Shown here: piece by piece, positions 10,301-19,790 of the stretch
Layout of the letters: each line of letters opens with the position of its first letter
How positions within the stretch are numbered: position 1 is the first letter of the stretch
Source of the DNA: DATADW01 sp963733905
GTDB taxonomy: Bacteria; Actinomycetota; Acidimicrobiia; Spongiisociales; DATADW01
Direction of reading: 5' to 3'
DNA length: 64,000 nucleotides
NCBI GenBank assembly: GCA_963733905.1
Contig: CAVTEU010000011.1
Coordinates: 1-64,000, forward strand
Translations under genes and position numbers: made by a program
The notes under the pieces: model-generated
The model's database searches: none
Told to the model about the DNA's origin: nothing
What the model saw: the letters and a program-made list of their open reading frames with translations, nothing else

Positions 10301-13199
10301 GGTAGTCGGACAGGGTCAGCAGGTCGTTCTCGCCGCTGGTCGAAGAGTTCGGTGAGGGCGAACTGCAACAGCGGGTAGCGCTCCCGGCTCGTCGGCCACA
10401 TCGTCGACAATGCGGTCGGCCAGGCCCTGCTCAAATCGCACGCCCACTCCCTCTGCGGGACGGGTCACCGCCTCGACGAGCTCATCGCGACCGGGAGCAG
10501 CCACGGTCACCATCCCGGTGCCGAGTAGCTCACCGAACTCGGGGTAGCGCAACGGGCGGTCGAGGAAGTCGGCCCGCATGGTGACCACCACCGTCACCGG
10601 CGATCGGTCGTCCTCGGCCAGGCTCACCAGCCCGTCGAGGAACAGCCGTCGGGTCTCTTCGTCCGGGGTGAGGGTGAACAGCTCCTCGAACTGGTCGATC
10701 ACCAGGAGGAGTCGGCTGCCGGCGGGGAGGACCTGATCGACCACCCGGGACATCCCGTCATCGGCGGCGAGCTCTTCGACCAGGCTGGCCGGCCGCTGCA
10801 CCGCCACCTTCAACAAGGCGGCGGACAACTCCTCGAAGGGGAAGCTGCCCGGGTACATGTCGGTGACCAGCCAGTCCCCGGAAGCGGCGCCGGCGCGCAC
10901 CGCAGGCACCAGCCCGGCACGCACCACAGACGACTTCCCGATGCCGGATGGGCCCACCACCGCCACCAGCGAGCGCTCACCGATCACATCGAGCAGCTCC
11001 TCGACCAGGCCGGTCCGCCCCCAGAAGTCGGCGGCGTCCGCCTCCTGGAATGCCTGGAGGCCCTTATAGGGGTTGCGGGCTAGCGGTGAGGCCGGGCTCG
11101 ACCGCCGGCGCCTTCCCCAGCGAGGCGGCGAGGGCGGCGAGGAACTCATCCGCCGATTGGAAGCGCTCGGCCGGGTCCTCGGCCCGTGCCCGGGCGATCA
11201 CTTCGTCCATCTCCTCAGGGAGCCCGACCTGCAATGAGCCAAGCGATGGAAGGGGGCGGTCCATCGGGCGGTCGTCGTCCGGTGAACACCTCGAAGGCCA
11301 GTGTTCCCATGGCGTAGAGGTCCACAGCAGGAGTAAGCGGATCGCCCGCAAGCTCCTCGGGGGCGAGGTAGGCCGGTGAATTGCTTCCCGCGGCGGCGCC
11401 GGCGGCTTCCATCAGCCGGGCGGCGATGCCGAAGTCGGCCACATACCCGTTGCCGTCCTCGTCCAATAGCACATTGGCCGGCTTCAAATCACGGTGGATC
11501 ACGCCCCGCCGGTGGGCATGGTCGAGCGCCGAGCCGATCTGACCGAGGAGGCGTAGCGGCGGGCTCGATGTGCCACGGCCCCCGATCCAGCGCATCGCGC
11601 AGGCACCCGCCCCGCAGCCAGCGGGTCACCAGGTAGGCGCCGTCGGGCTCGCGCCAGTAGTCGTAGAGGGGCACGATGTGGGGGTGCTCCAACTGGGCGA
11701 CGATGTGGGCCTCGGCCTCGAAGCGGCGGACGAACTCCGGCTTGTTGACGTACTCGGGCCGGATCACCTTGACCGCCACCTCGCGTCCCACCGTTGGCTG
11801 GTAGGCGCGGTAGACGATCCCGAAGTCACCCGCCCCAACCCGTTCCCGCAACTCGTAGCCCCGGACCGCCCGGCCCAGACCCGACGCCGTGATCCCCGCC
11901 GGCATCCGGTCGATGCGAAGTGGCGGGAAGTCGTTGGAGAGGCCATCGAGCAGGAGCTGGAAGACGTGCTGGGGCTTGCCCAGACCCTTGAAGCGATGCT
12001 CGCCCATGGCCCGCACCTGCCACCCGCCGTCTGAGGTGGCCGACAGGGTCCGGTGGGCATCTTCGGAGAGCAGCACCTGGCCACCGTGCGCGGCGGCGAG
12101 GATGCGGGCGCACCGGTTGAGCGGCGGACCGAAGAAGTCATCGGCCCGCGACTCCACCTCTCCCGCATCCACCGCCATCCGCACCCGGAGCTCCCCGACC
12201 TCCCCCCAGTCCTCTGTCTCCAGCCCGCGCTGACCCGATTCCACCGCCGTGACCGCGTCGGCCACGGTGGTGAAGACGGCGGCAAACCCGTCGCCGCTGC
12301 GGTTGAAGACGCGCCCTCCTGCCTGCTCGACGCTGGCGACGAGGATCCGCTCGTGTCGCTCCAGCATCCGCGGCATCGCCTCGGGGTGCAGTTCCCAGAG
12401 CACGGTGGAGTCCTCCACATCGGTCATGAGGAAGGCCAGGGTCTGAACCTTGGGCTCAACGTCGAGATCCAAGGAGGGGTCGTGTTCCAGGATGCGCTGT
12501 TCCAGGCCCTGCAGCTGAGGCGATGGATCGATGCCCATCTCCTCGGCCAAGTAGAGACGGGTCTTCTGGTAGGCACGCAGCGCCTCGGCCTGTCGCCCTG
12601 CTCGGTAGAGGGCGATCATGTGCTGGGACCGAAGGCCCTCCGACAGCGGGTTCTCGGTGGTGAGCACCTCGAGCTCGGGGAGCACCTCGGTGTGCCGCCC
12701 CAGTGCCAACTCGGCCTCGATGCGGCTCTCCACCGCCTGCAGCCGCAGCTCCTCGAGACGGCGGGCCTCGGTCTGCAGGTCCGGCACCCCGGGCACATCG
12801 GCATACGGGTGGCCCCGCCACAGCGCCAGAGACCTCGCCGAGCAGTTTGGCCGCCTCTGCGGGTTTTGAGTCGGCAAGGGTGCGCGCCCGCTCGACCGCG
12901 TCCTCGAACCGCTGCGAATCGATGCGATCCCGATCGACCATCAGGCGGTAGCCGCCGCCTTCGAACACGATGACGTCGCCCAACTCGGTGCGGATCCGGG
13001 AGATGTGACTCTGCAGGGTGGCTCGAGCCGCGGGCGGCGGCTCCTCACCCCAAACGGCGTCGATCAGTTCGTCGGGCGAGGAGCTACGGCCGGCGTGTGC
13101 GATCAGAACAGCGAGAATGGCGCGCTGCTTGGGGCCCTTCAGGTGGACCGGGACTCCCTCTTTGAGCACCCGCACCGGCCCAAGGACATCAAAGTCCAC
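7307..13199 (-). CDS. Giant multidomain signalling protein: SARP-type winged helix, BTAD, class III cyclase, Ser/Thr kinase, nSTAND NTPase, TM, WD40 (frameshifted)
   Basis: About 1,960 residues. The order from the N terminus is as follows. An OmpR/SARP DNA-binding domain (VDFDVLGPVRVLKEG; GPKQRAILAVLIAHAG; ELIDAVWGE). A BTAD helical domain (LWRGHPYADV; LYRAGRQAEALRAYQ). A class III nucleotide cyclase with metal-binding Asp in FLMTDVEDST and SGDGFAAVF. A protein kinase with ERVGAGDFGIVYRA, VAVKVI, HRDLKPANVLLD and VADFGIAARL. An nSTAND domain beginning RNPYKGLQAF, with Walker A GPSGIGKSS and Walker B RLLLVIDQFEEL. One membrane helix (about 9690-9750), a coiled coil, then WD40 blades (LSPDGSLLLTGDLQVWD; SADGAMAYSAGRDGTVRLW). 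BTAD, cyclase and kinase N lobe lie in one unbroken frame (11489-12877). Other joins need shifts near 12840, 11560, 11270, 11090, 10390, 10330 and 9000. GTG 13199 is chosen because family members start just before FxVLGP; upstream starts remain possible. Confidence 0.85.
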
Positions 13200-13385
13200 C
13201 GTCGGATGATAGGAACCGTCATGTTGCCGGGATACGTCCCGGCAGACTCCATTTCGCTGCTGGATCGTTTCCATGAAACCAGTATGAGAACGAACCCTTG
13301 AAGTTCGCTGCAACGGAACGAGCTCCGGACAGCGGTGATCAAAGACCGTGGGAGGGGGGCTCTGCCTACAACAGGTGTCGGCTGT

Positions 13386-13872
13386 TCAGGATTCGGCGTC
13401 GGTGAGGCGAACCACGGGGAGGATCCGGTCGGTTCCCTCCTGGTACTTGCCGAACCGCGGCGACAGTTCCACGATGCGCCGCCAGGCCTCATCCCGCTCG
13501 GCGCCATCGAGCGACTCGGCGCTGACCGGGCGCTCGACACCGTCGAGGTCAACCTTCGCCTGGTCGGGGTTCTTGGCCAGGTTGTAGCACCAGGCGGGAT
13601 GGCGCGCTGCCCCGTTGTTGGACCCGACCACCAATCGGCTCTCGTGGGCCGCGCTCGCCGTCGGGGAACCAGCACACCAATCCGGAGCGCTCCAGCCCGC
13701 TCTTGGCGCCGAGGGTCGTCAACCGGAGAAGCGGGCGACCGGCTACGCGCATCCTCGACTCGAAGTGTCGAAAGGCGAAGTCGGATATCCCCATCATCGC
13801 CTTCAACACCGGGCGGGGGATCTTCGGCATCTCCGTGCCGCGAGTGCCATTCGGCGTGAGGCTCACCGCCAT
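13386..13872 (-). CDS. Deazaflavin (F420)-dependent nitroreductase/quinone reductase family protein (one frameshift)
   Basis: A split-barrel reductase of the Ddn/F420H2-dependent quinone reductase family, about 160 residues. Signatures are RPLLRLTTLGAKSG (family LLLTTTGRKSG), then LVVGSNNGAARHPAWCYNL and NPDQAKVDLDG (family NPxVxVEV). The C-terminal catalytic segment is ERDEAWRRIVELSPRFGKYQ (family W..P.YxxY). One indel near 13635 separates the two halves. These enzymes use reduced F420 to reduce quinones or nitro compounds; the substrate here is unknown. The predicted start is the ATG at 13872; an internal ATG (MPKIPRP) is also possible. Confidence 0.85.
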
Positions 13873-13900
13873 ATCGACCTCCCGTAGCTTGATGGTCTTG

Positions 13901-14659
13901 TCAGTTGCCCGGATCCGGTTTGTCGGCGAGGTCCTCGATCGAGTCCGCTTCTGGCGGAGTGTCCCAGGCCCGTGGCCGCCACGCGCTGACGATCTTGGTG
14001 ACCGCGGTCACCAGGAACAACTGGCCGATCAAGGCCTCCACCACGGCGAGACTCTGTCCAGGGTTGTATGCAGGGACCAGGTTCCCGTAGCCGGTGGTAG
14101 TCATGGTGATGAAGCTGAAGAACAAGGTGTCGCTCATCGTGCCGTCGCCGTTGGCGCCGAAGAAGGGGGTTGATTGCACCACCCCGAGGAGCCGGTAGGC
14201 GAAGGCGAACGCCATGCCGATAAGGAGATAGGCGGCGAGCGCCCCAAGCAGTGTCTCTTGATCGACGTCTCTCCGATAGGCGATGTGACGAATGATCGAA
14301 AGCGGGGCGATGAAGTAGAGGAAGGTTCCGGCAACGAAGACGAGTGCCACGAGCACCGCCTGAGCCGGGACGACGGCGTTGATGACTACCGATGCCAGCG
14401 CGACGACAACGATCCCGGCAGCCAACAAGGTGAGTCGGCGACTTGCGTGCGAAGTGCGTAGGGCGAACCAAACCGTCCCGCTCTGGACCGCAATCATGAA
14501 GGGCACCGCCCACGCATCGTCATCGAACACGATGGGGAAGGCGTAGGTGATCACGATCAACACCAGCACCAGCCCAAAGCTGTCGGTCGAACCGAGCGAT
14601 CGCAACAGCCTCCGAAAGGCGCGGTCTGCCCGCTGTTCCGGTTCGGTTGCCTCGTCCAA
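13901..14659 (-). CDS. Potassium-channel-like integral membrane protein
   Basis: A 252-residue protein with several hydrophobic segments, ending in a two-helix pore unit. The selectivity-filter motif TTTGYGNLVPAYNPGQ is near residue 200, followed by the inner helix ALIGQLFLVTAVTKIVSAW. Upstream hydrophobic segments (VLVLIVITYAFPIVF; LLAAGIVVVALASVVINAVV; VALVFVAGTFLYFIAPLSII; LLGALAAYLLIGMAFAFAY) give about six membrane passes in total. It is therefore an Ion_trans_2-type channel with an N-terminal membrane domain, without a recognisable RCK/TrkA domain. The gene is intact. Confidence 0.85.
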   Translation of the reverse strand: MDEATEPEQRADRAFRRLLRSLGSTDSFGLVLVLIVITYAFPIVFDDDAWAVPFMIAVQSGTVWFALRTSHASRRLTLLAAGIVVVALASVVINAVVPAQAVLVALVFVAGTFLYFIAPLSIIRHIAYRRDVDQETLLGALAAYLLIGMAFAFAYRLLGVVQSTPFFGANGDGTMSDTLFFSFITMTTTGYGNLVPAYNPGQSLAVVEALIGQLFLVTAVTKIVSAWRPRAWDTPPEADSIEDLADKPDPGN

Positions 14660-14861
14660 GACCCGCTCCTCTTCGGCCTCGTTACTTCAGACCCTGCGAC
14701 GCTTGATACTTCGTCCTCAGCCGGTCAAGGAGACCAGGACTAGACACCGCGTCCATGGAGTCTGACAGACCGCTTGGCGCCGGGTGGCCCGGCTCAATCT
14801 CTTCGCCCGTGGAGCGCTTCCTGCAACTCCTTCTCGGCATCCTCGGTCAATGGGTCGCTTC

Positions 14862-14941
14862 CAACCCAGGGTTGGGGGTTTGTGGGCCGGTGGTTCCGTG
14901 GGTCCGAGGCGCGCCTCTGGCGCGGCTCGAACCCTGGGTTG
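14862..14941. repeat. Inverted repeat pair in the gap between the channel gene and the Rrf2 gene
   Basis: The 291-base gap 14660-14950 holds no convincing gene. It carries two copies, in inverted relation, of AACCCAGGGTT (at about 14863-14873 and, as AACCCTGGGTT, 14930-14940). Between them is a GC-rich self-complementary GAGGCGCGCCTC. The position just past the Rrf2 stop fits a transcription terminator or processed 3' end. A short minus-strand frame ending LRTKYQASQGLK near 14690 is not supported by any family. Confidence 0.4.
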
Positions 14942-14950
14942 CCGGCTGTT

Positions 14951-15436
14951 TCAGTGCCGCGCTGCCGGGCCGCCCACCGGCACCGCATCGGGGGGTGGCG
15001 GGAGCGAAGGGTCAATCCATCTCCCGCCGGCGCGTTGCGCCAGCTCGGCGAAGCTGACCCGTTCCAGGATGGCGATCGTGGCGTCGCGCACCTCGGTCCA
15101 CACCTCCTTGAGCGAGCAGGCCACCTCCATGGGACATGGCTCGGGGGCGCTCCGGGTGGCGCATGCGATCGGTGCCAGCTGGCCCTGGAATACCCGGACG
15201 ACCCGCTCCAACGTGATATCAGCGGGTTCGTGGTTGAGCCGGTAGCCCCCCGATGGCCCCCGTTCGGACCGAACAATCCCGGCGAGCCGCAGCTGCGGCA
15301 TGATCTGCTCGAGAAAGGCAGAGGGAACCGAGGTGCGATCCGCCAGGTCACGCAGCTTGAGTGGTGCGCCGTCTCCCGCCAGCGCTAGTGCCAGCACCGC
15401 CCTCGTGGCGTAATCGGTCTGTCTGGTGATCCACAT
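14951..15436 (-). CDS. Rrf2-family transcriptional regulator with a three-Cys motif
   Basis: A 161-residue winged-helix regulator starting MWITRQTDYATRAVLALAL, the standard Rrf2 N terminus. The recognition region LRDLADRTSVPSAFLEQIM is followed by the wing SERGPSGGYRLN. The C-terminal part has three cysteines in C-X8-C-X5-C spacing (IACATRSAPEPCPMEVAC), similar in kind to the Fe-S ligands of IscR/NsrR, although IscR itself uses C-X5-C-X5-C. An Fe-S or thiol sensor is plausible. The ATG at 15436 lies 25 bases from a 22-base palindrome, which suggests autoregulation. The gene is divergent from the transporter genes at 16056-18803, a likely target. Confidence 0.9.
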   Translation of the reverse strand: MWITRQTDYATRAVLALALAGDGAPLKLRDLADRTSVPSAFLEQIMPQLRLAGIVRSERGPSGGYRLNHEPADITLERVVRVFQGQLAPIACATRSAPEPCPMEVACSLKEVWTEVRDATIAILERVSFAELAQRAGGRWIDPSLPPPPDAVPVGGPAARH

Positions 15437-15460
15437 GGTCCGCGTCCAATTGTCGACCTT

Positions 15461-15482
15461 ACAACTTGACATTATCAGTTGT
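15461..15482. promoter_or_regulatory. Palindromic operator candidate in the Rrf2 divergent promoter region
   Basis: A 22-base element with arms ACAACT and AGTTGT around TGACATTATC. Read on the plus strand it contains a -35-like TTGACA (15466-15471), and on the minus strand a -10-like GATAAT. It lies 25 bases upstream of the Rrf2 start and 48 bases upstream of the divergent small gene, as expected for an autoregulated Rrf2 operator. The sequence is directly seen; binding is inferred. Confidence 0.5.
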
Positions 15483-15529
15483 ACCAACCAAGACCGGTCC
15501 GACTCTTGCTCGGAAACAAGGAGGAGTTC

Positions 15530-16000
15530 GTGGAGAGAAGCGGGCGCGCCCGCCAAGCCCGCCGGCTGGCGGTGAGGGGCATCATCGGAGCATTGATCGT
15601 CATCGCCGGTCTCAGCGGCTCGATCATCGGGGTCGCCGCCGGCGAGACCCTGACCAACAACGGCCAGGACCGTCCTCCTGACGTGACGAGCCAAGAGGCA
15701 TCCACCACGACCGCCGAGGAAAAGCAGACAAGCCTCAGAGCGCCAAGAAGAAGCGCAATCCCAAGAAGACAACGACGACGACACGTCGTCGCCCCTGCCC
15801 CGGAGCAGGCGCCGGTCGTTGCCGAGCAGTCAGCAGATCCGGACTCCTCATCTCACCGTGGCTGGTGGGTGGTCACGCTCATCGAGAGCGAGAGCTCGCC
15901 GTCGCTCGCTCGTCCCTCGGCACGGCTGACAGAACTTGACCCATCGATCGCCTGCTCGATTAAGTTCTCGACCCAGTATTCCGATAAGTCTTGTCAGTAA
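15530..16000 (+). CDS. Small single-pass membrane protein of unknown function
   Basis: The GTG at 15530 follows a strong AAGGAGG site. The product starts with an Arg-rich VERSGRARQARRLAVR, then a membrane helix GIIGALIVIAGLSGSIIGVAAG, then a polar Thr/Gln-rich tail. The tail turns Arg-rich after about residue 65. In another frame the same stretch reads Lys/Thr-rich, so an indel near 15720 is possible and the 3' end is uncertain (stop at 16000, or about 15939). It lies between the Rrf2 regulator and the transporter. No family is recognised. Confidence 0.5.
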   Translation: MERSGRARQARRLAVRGIIGALIVIAGLSGSIIGVAAGETLTNNGQDRPPDVTSQEASTTTAEEKQTSLRAPRRSAIPRRQRRRHVVAPAPEQAPVVAEQSADPDSSSHRGWWVVTLIESESSPSLARPSARLTELDPSIACSIKFSTQYSDKSCQ

Positions 16001-16012
16001 AGTCGGAATACT
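15975..16012. promoter_or_regulatory. Long inverted repeat upstream of the ABC transporter operon
   Basis: Perfect 10-base arms AGTATTCCGA and TCGGAATACT are separated by 18 bases. The element ends 43 bases before the binding-protein ATG (16056). The spacer contains GATAA and TGTCA elements (GATAAG...TTGTCAG) that also occur, closer together, in the palindrome at 15461-15482 read on the opposite strand. It could be an operator, an attenuator hairpin, or the terminator of the small upstream gene. Confidence 0.5.
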
Positions 16013-16055
16013 CGGATACGGATCACAGAATCCAGGGAGATCGAGAGGCAATCCA

Positions 16056-17124
16056 ATGAACAGATATTTGCGGGTCGCTGCTGCGGCCATGACCACGCTC
16101 GTCGTCCTCGCCGCCTGCGGCGGCGGGACCACGGGCGGATCCGGGTACCCACTGGCCGACCCCACTGAGGAGACACCGCCGGCGCCACCGTGCGCATCGG
16201 CTACTTCCCCAACGTCACCCACGCCCCAGCCATCATCGGTATCGAGGACGGTCTATTCCAAGAGGCGCTCGGTGACGATGTCGACCATCGAGACCGCCAC
16301 CTTCAGCACCGGTACCGAGGCCGTCGAGGCGCTGTTCGCCGGACGCCATCGACATGAGCTTCATCGGTCCCAACCCCGCCATCAACGGGTACGCCCAATC
16401 GAATGGCGAGGCTCTCCGCATCGTGAGCGGCACCACCAGCGGCGGCGCTGCACTGGTCGTCAACCCCGAGATCACGTCGCCCGAGGACCTGGCCGGGAAG
16501 ACCCTGGCCACGCCCTCTCTGGGCAACACCCAGGACGTGGCGCTGCGCGCATGGCTGGCCGACCAGGGATATGAGACCGACCTCGAAGGTGGTGGCGACG
16601 TGTCGGTGGTTCCCCAGGAGAACTCGCAGACCCTCGACCTCTTCCAGTCCGGCGAGATCGACGGGGCATGGGTTCCCGAGCCGTGGGCGACCAGGCTCGT
16701 TCTCGAGGGCGGCGGTTCCGTGCTGGTGGACGAGCGGGAGCTCTGGCCCGACGGAGAGTTCGTGACCACCCATCTGGTCGTGGCGACCGAGTATCTCGAG
16801 CAGAACCCCGACGTGGTCCAGGGCGTTCTCGAAGGGCTCGTCTCCGCAGTAGACGCCGCCAACGACGACCCCGCCGCGGCGCAGGCCACCGTCAACGCCG
16901 GGATAGAGGCGATCACCGGAAGCCCGCTGGCCCCGGAGACCATCGAAGGCGCTTGGGAGAACCTGACCTTCACCGTCGACCCGGTGGCGGACTCGCTGCG
17001 CGAATCGGCAGTGGACGCCGAGGCAGTCGGACTCCTCGACCCGGTCGACCTGGCCGGCATCTACGACCTGACACTGCTCAACCAGGTGCTGACCGTCATG
17101 GGTCGGCCCGAGATCGCCTCGTGA
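16056..17124 (+). CDS. ABC transporter substrate-binding lipoprotein, SsuA/TauA/NrtA type (frameshifted)
   Basis: The N terminus MNRYLRVAAAAMTTLVVL ends in the lipobox LAACGGG. After indels near 16190, 16260 and 16345 the mature domain reads IGYFPNVTHAPAIIG, TEAVEALFAG, MSFIGPNPAINGYAQS, DLAGKTLATPSLGNTQDVAL and GEIDGAWVPEPWATRL. These are hallmark segments of the NMT1/THI5-like binding fold used for sulfonates, taurine, nitrate or pyrimidine precursors. The following ATPase and permease genes overlap head to tail, so the three form one operon. A nearby Rrf2 regulator makes a sulfur or nitrogen source a reasonable guess; the ligand is not determined. Confidence 0.87.
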
Positions 17125-17944
17125 CAACAGCGACCGCCGACTTCGCCGAAACCGCCCGGGCCGAAAGGCCCGGGCGGACGGCCGTCTCGATCAGGAATGT
17201 GTCGAAGACCTACGGCGACGGGCACAGCGCCCTGCTCGCTCTCGATGACATATCGCTCGATGTCGGAGAGGGCGAGTTCGTCTGCACCGTCGGTGCTTCC
17301 GGCTGCGGCAAGACGACGCTTCTCAACCTGATCGCCGGGATCTACCAGGTGCAGCAGGGCACCATCGATGTCGGCGGCCGCCGCGTGTCGCTGATGTTCC
17401 AGGAGTCGGCTCTATTTCCCTGGCTGACCGTGGAGAGAAACGTCGAACTGGCCCTGCAGTTGCGCCGAATGTGCCCAAGACGGAGCGCCGCGCCAAGGTC
17501 GCGGAACTGCTCAGACTGGTCAGGCTCGATGGCTTCGCCGACAAGCGGCCTCACGAGTTCTCGGGTGGCATGCAGCAACGTGTCGCCATCGCCCGCGCCC
17601 TCGCTCAGGAGGCCGAGGTGATGCTGATGGATGAGCCCTTCGGCGCCCTCGACGCCATGACGCGGGACGTCATGCACGACGAGTTGGAGCGGATCTGGAC
17701 CACGACCGGGCTCAGCGTGCTCTTTGTGACCCACAACGTGCGTGAGGCGGTTCGGCTCGGAGACCGGGTGGTCGTACTCACCAGCCGGCCGGGACGGGTG
17801 GCCGAAGAGATTCCGGTCGATCTACCCAGACCGCGCCGAATGGATGACCGCAGGGTGTCCGAGCTGACAGGGATGATCACCGACCGGCTCAAGGAAGAGG
17901 TCAGGCGGCACGCCGACGACGCCAAGGAGGACGATCGTGGTTAG
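17121..17944 (+). CDS. ABC transporter ATP-binding protein, SsuB/TauB/NrtD type (one frameshift)
   Basis: The GTG start at 17121 overlaps the binding-protein stop. Motifs in order are ISIRNVSKTYGDG-like entry, Walker A GASGCGKTT, Q-loop LMFQESALFPWLT, signature SGGMQQRVAIARAL, Walker B VMLMDEPFGALD and the switch His in VLFVTHNVREAV. The C-terminal TSRPGRVAEEIPVDLPRPR is typical of the nitrate/sulfonate/taurine subfamily. One indel near 17465, between the Q-loop and signature regions, splits the frame. The length of about 273 residues is normal. Confidence 0.92.
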
Positions 17945-18803
17945 CAGCGTCGACACGCTCGACCGCGAGCTGGCGGGGCTCGACGCCCTCGACCTGCGGC
18001 GGACGAGCAAGACCACCTGGGCGGTACGCGCCTGGTCAGCCACCTGGCCGAAGCTGGCGGCGATCGCCATCGCCCTGCTTTTCTGGCAGACGCTTATCTG
18101 GATCGAGTGGAAGCCGCTCTACGCATTCCCACCGCCGGCGCAGGTCTTCGCCACGCTCGGCGAGTTGGTGACCACGTCCGAGTTCTGGCTCGGGGTGGCC
18201 ACAACGATGCGCCGCGCCCTGCTCGGATTCGCCGTGGCCCTGGTGCTCGGCACGTTGATCGGCTTGGCGGTCTCGCAGATCCCTCTGCTCCGCCGCGCCA
18301 TCGGTTCGATGATCGCCGCACTGCAGACCATGCCTTCGATCGTTTGGTTCCCACTGGCCATCCTGCTCTTCCAGCTCAGCGAGACGGCGATCTTCTTCGT
18401 CGTCGTGCTGGGGGCAGCGCCTTCGATCGCCAACGGGCTGATAAGCGGTGTGGACCACATTCCCCCGCTTTGGCTGCGCGCCGGCAAAGTGCTCGGTGCC
18501 CGCCGGTTCAGCGCATGGCGCCACGTGGTGATCCCGGCTGCGGTGCCCACCTACATCGCCGGGTTGAAGCAGGGCTGGGCCTTCGCCTGGCGCTCGCTGA
18601 TGGCTGGAGAACTGCTGGTGATCATCGCCAAGACGACCTCGATCGGGGTCCGCCTCCACTTTGCCCGTGAGCTGTCGGATGCCGACCTGGTGATGGCGAT
18701 GATGATCGTCGTGCTCGTCATCGGGCTCATCGTCGACCTCGCCTTCGCCAAGGTCGAGTTGGGCGTTCGCCGCCGCCGCGGCCTGATCGAGCCGACCGGC
18801 TGA
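17937..18803 (+). CDS. ABC transporter permease, SsuC/TauC type
   Basis: A 288-residue inner-membrane permease starting with GTG, overlapping the ATPase gene by 8 bases. It has about six hydrophobic segments and the family cytoplasmic loop (EAA-like) in GKVLGARRFSAWRHVVIPA, followed by AGLKQGWAFAWRSLMAGEL, characteristic of SsuC/TauC. It completes the importer with the two preceding genes. The gene is intact. Confidence 0.93.
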   Translation: MVSSVDTLDRELAGLDALDLRRTSKTTWAVRAWSATWPKLAAIAIALLFWQTLIWIEWKPLYAFPPPAQVFATLGELVTTSEFWLGVATTMRRALLGFAVALVLGTLIGLAVSQIPLLRRAIGSMIAALQTMPSIVWFPLAILLFQLSETAIFFVVVLGAAPSIANGLISGVDHIPPLWLRAGKVLGARRFSAWRHVVIPAAVPTYIAGLKQGWAFAWRSLMAGELLVIIAKTTSIGVRLHFARELSDADLVMAMMIVVLVIGLIVDLAFAKVELGVRRRRGLIEPTG

Positions 18804-18893
18804 GCACAAAGTGGTAGTCGTAGCGGTGTCTAGTCGCCTACCGCGTGCTGCCTACCACCGATCGACGTGGATTACTGCCGTCTGCCATCTGGC

Positions 18894-19688
18894 TCAGTTG
18901 CTCCAGGTGACGGCGACGGCGGGAGCCCAGCGGGAGGCGACGGCTTGATAGTGGGTGCCGGCTCCCTGCCAGTCCTCGGCATCGAGCGCCTCGATCGAGG
19001 CCCACACCTCTGCTGCGGAGTCGTCGAGCGCCAGTTCGGCGCCGTCGAATAGGGCGGCGACACCGCCGTAGTCGAGCTCGACCATGGCGTCTTCGGGGAA
19101 GCCCCCGATCCACTCGCCAAGCTCCTCGACCTCGGTCACCACCCCGTCGTCGAACCCGGCACGGCGGAGGACGGCGATGGCATGCTCGATCCGCTCCGAA
19201 CCAACTCGTCGCCCGGTGCGGTAGCGGATACAGAGCCTCTGCTCACCGAACTCGTCGACCGACTCCACCAACTCGCGCTGCGACGGCTCGAACATGATGA
19301 ACCAGCGCAACGGCACGTGCCATGGCGAAGTGAGGATGTAGGACCGGGCCAGTGGCACACCCTCGACCAACCCCCGCAACTCGGTGGCCGCCCGTCGAGC
19401 CACCGACTCGGGGATCACCGCCTCGCCCCCCATCTCGCGGTAGGCGTGGTGGAAGGCGAGCACTCCCTCGAGCATCCGCACCCGCGGCGTGCGTGGGCAC
19501 ACGAACTCGGTCCCACCCCACTCGGCAATGAGGGCGTCGTCGTTGAGAGGCTCGGCGAGCAGGCCATAGTCGGTTACTCGCAGCCGGCTGGGACCGCCCT
19601 CGGAACGGTGTGGGATCGGGGCCAGCCCACCGGCGGCGTCAACCGTCTCGGACGGCAGATAGACGCGGAGGTAGGCGGCCTGGGTCAT
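18894..19688 (-). CDS. Conserved hypothetical protein
   Basis: A 264-residue soluble protein with no signal peptide or membrane segment. It begins MTQAAYLRVYLPSET and has a central segment ILTSPWHVPLRWFIMF followed by a Glu-rich C-terminal half rich in predicted helix. I recall similar uncharacterised proteins in Actinomycetota but assign no function. It stands alone, convergent with the transporter operon and divergent from the amino acid dehydrogenase gene. The gene is intact. Confidence 0.75.
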   Translation of the reverse strand: MTQAAYLRVYLPSETVDAAGGLAPIPHRSEGGPSRLRVTDYGLLAEPLNDDALIAEWGGTEFVCPRTPRVRMLEGVLAFHHAYREMGGEAVIPESVARRAATELRGLVEGVPLARSYILTSPWHVPLRWFIMFEPSQRELVESVDEFGEQRLCIRYRTGRRVGSERIEHAIAVLRRAGFDDGVVTEVEELGEWIGGFPEDAMVELDYGGVAALFDGAELALDDSAAEVWASIEALDAEDWQGAGTHYQAVASRWAPAVAVTWSN

Positions 19689-19790
19689 CTCTCGATCGTA
19701 CTGAAGTCATGTGACTTTCCCCCACACGGCGGCACGACGCTACGCCCGGTACACTCGGCGGTGGGCCAGGTGAAAGGGTCGCCCCGGGTT

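Noticed and set aside
14862..14941. tRNA-like T-arm fragment (GGTTCGAGCC-like) between the channel and Rrf2 genes
   Set aside because: No acceptor stem or anticodon arm can be folded around it.
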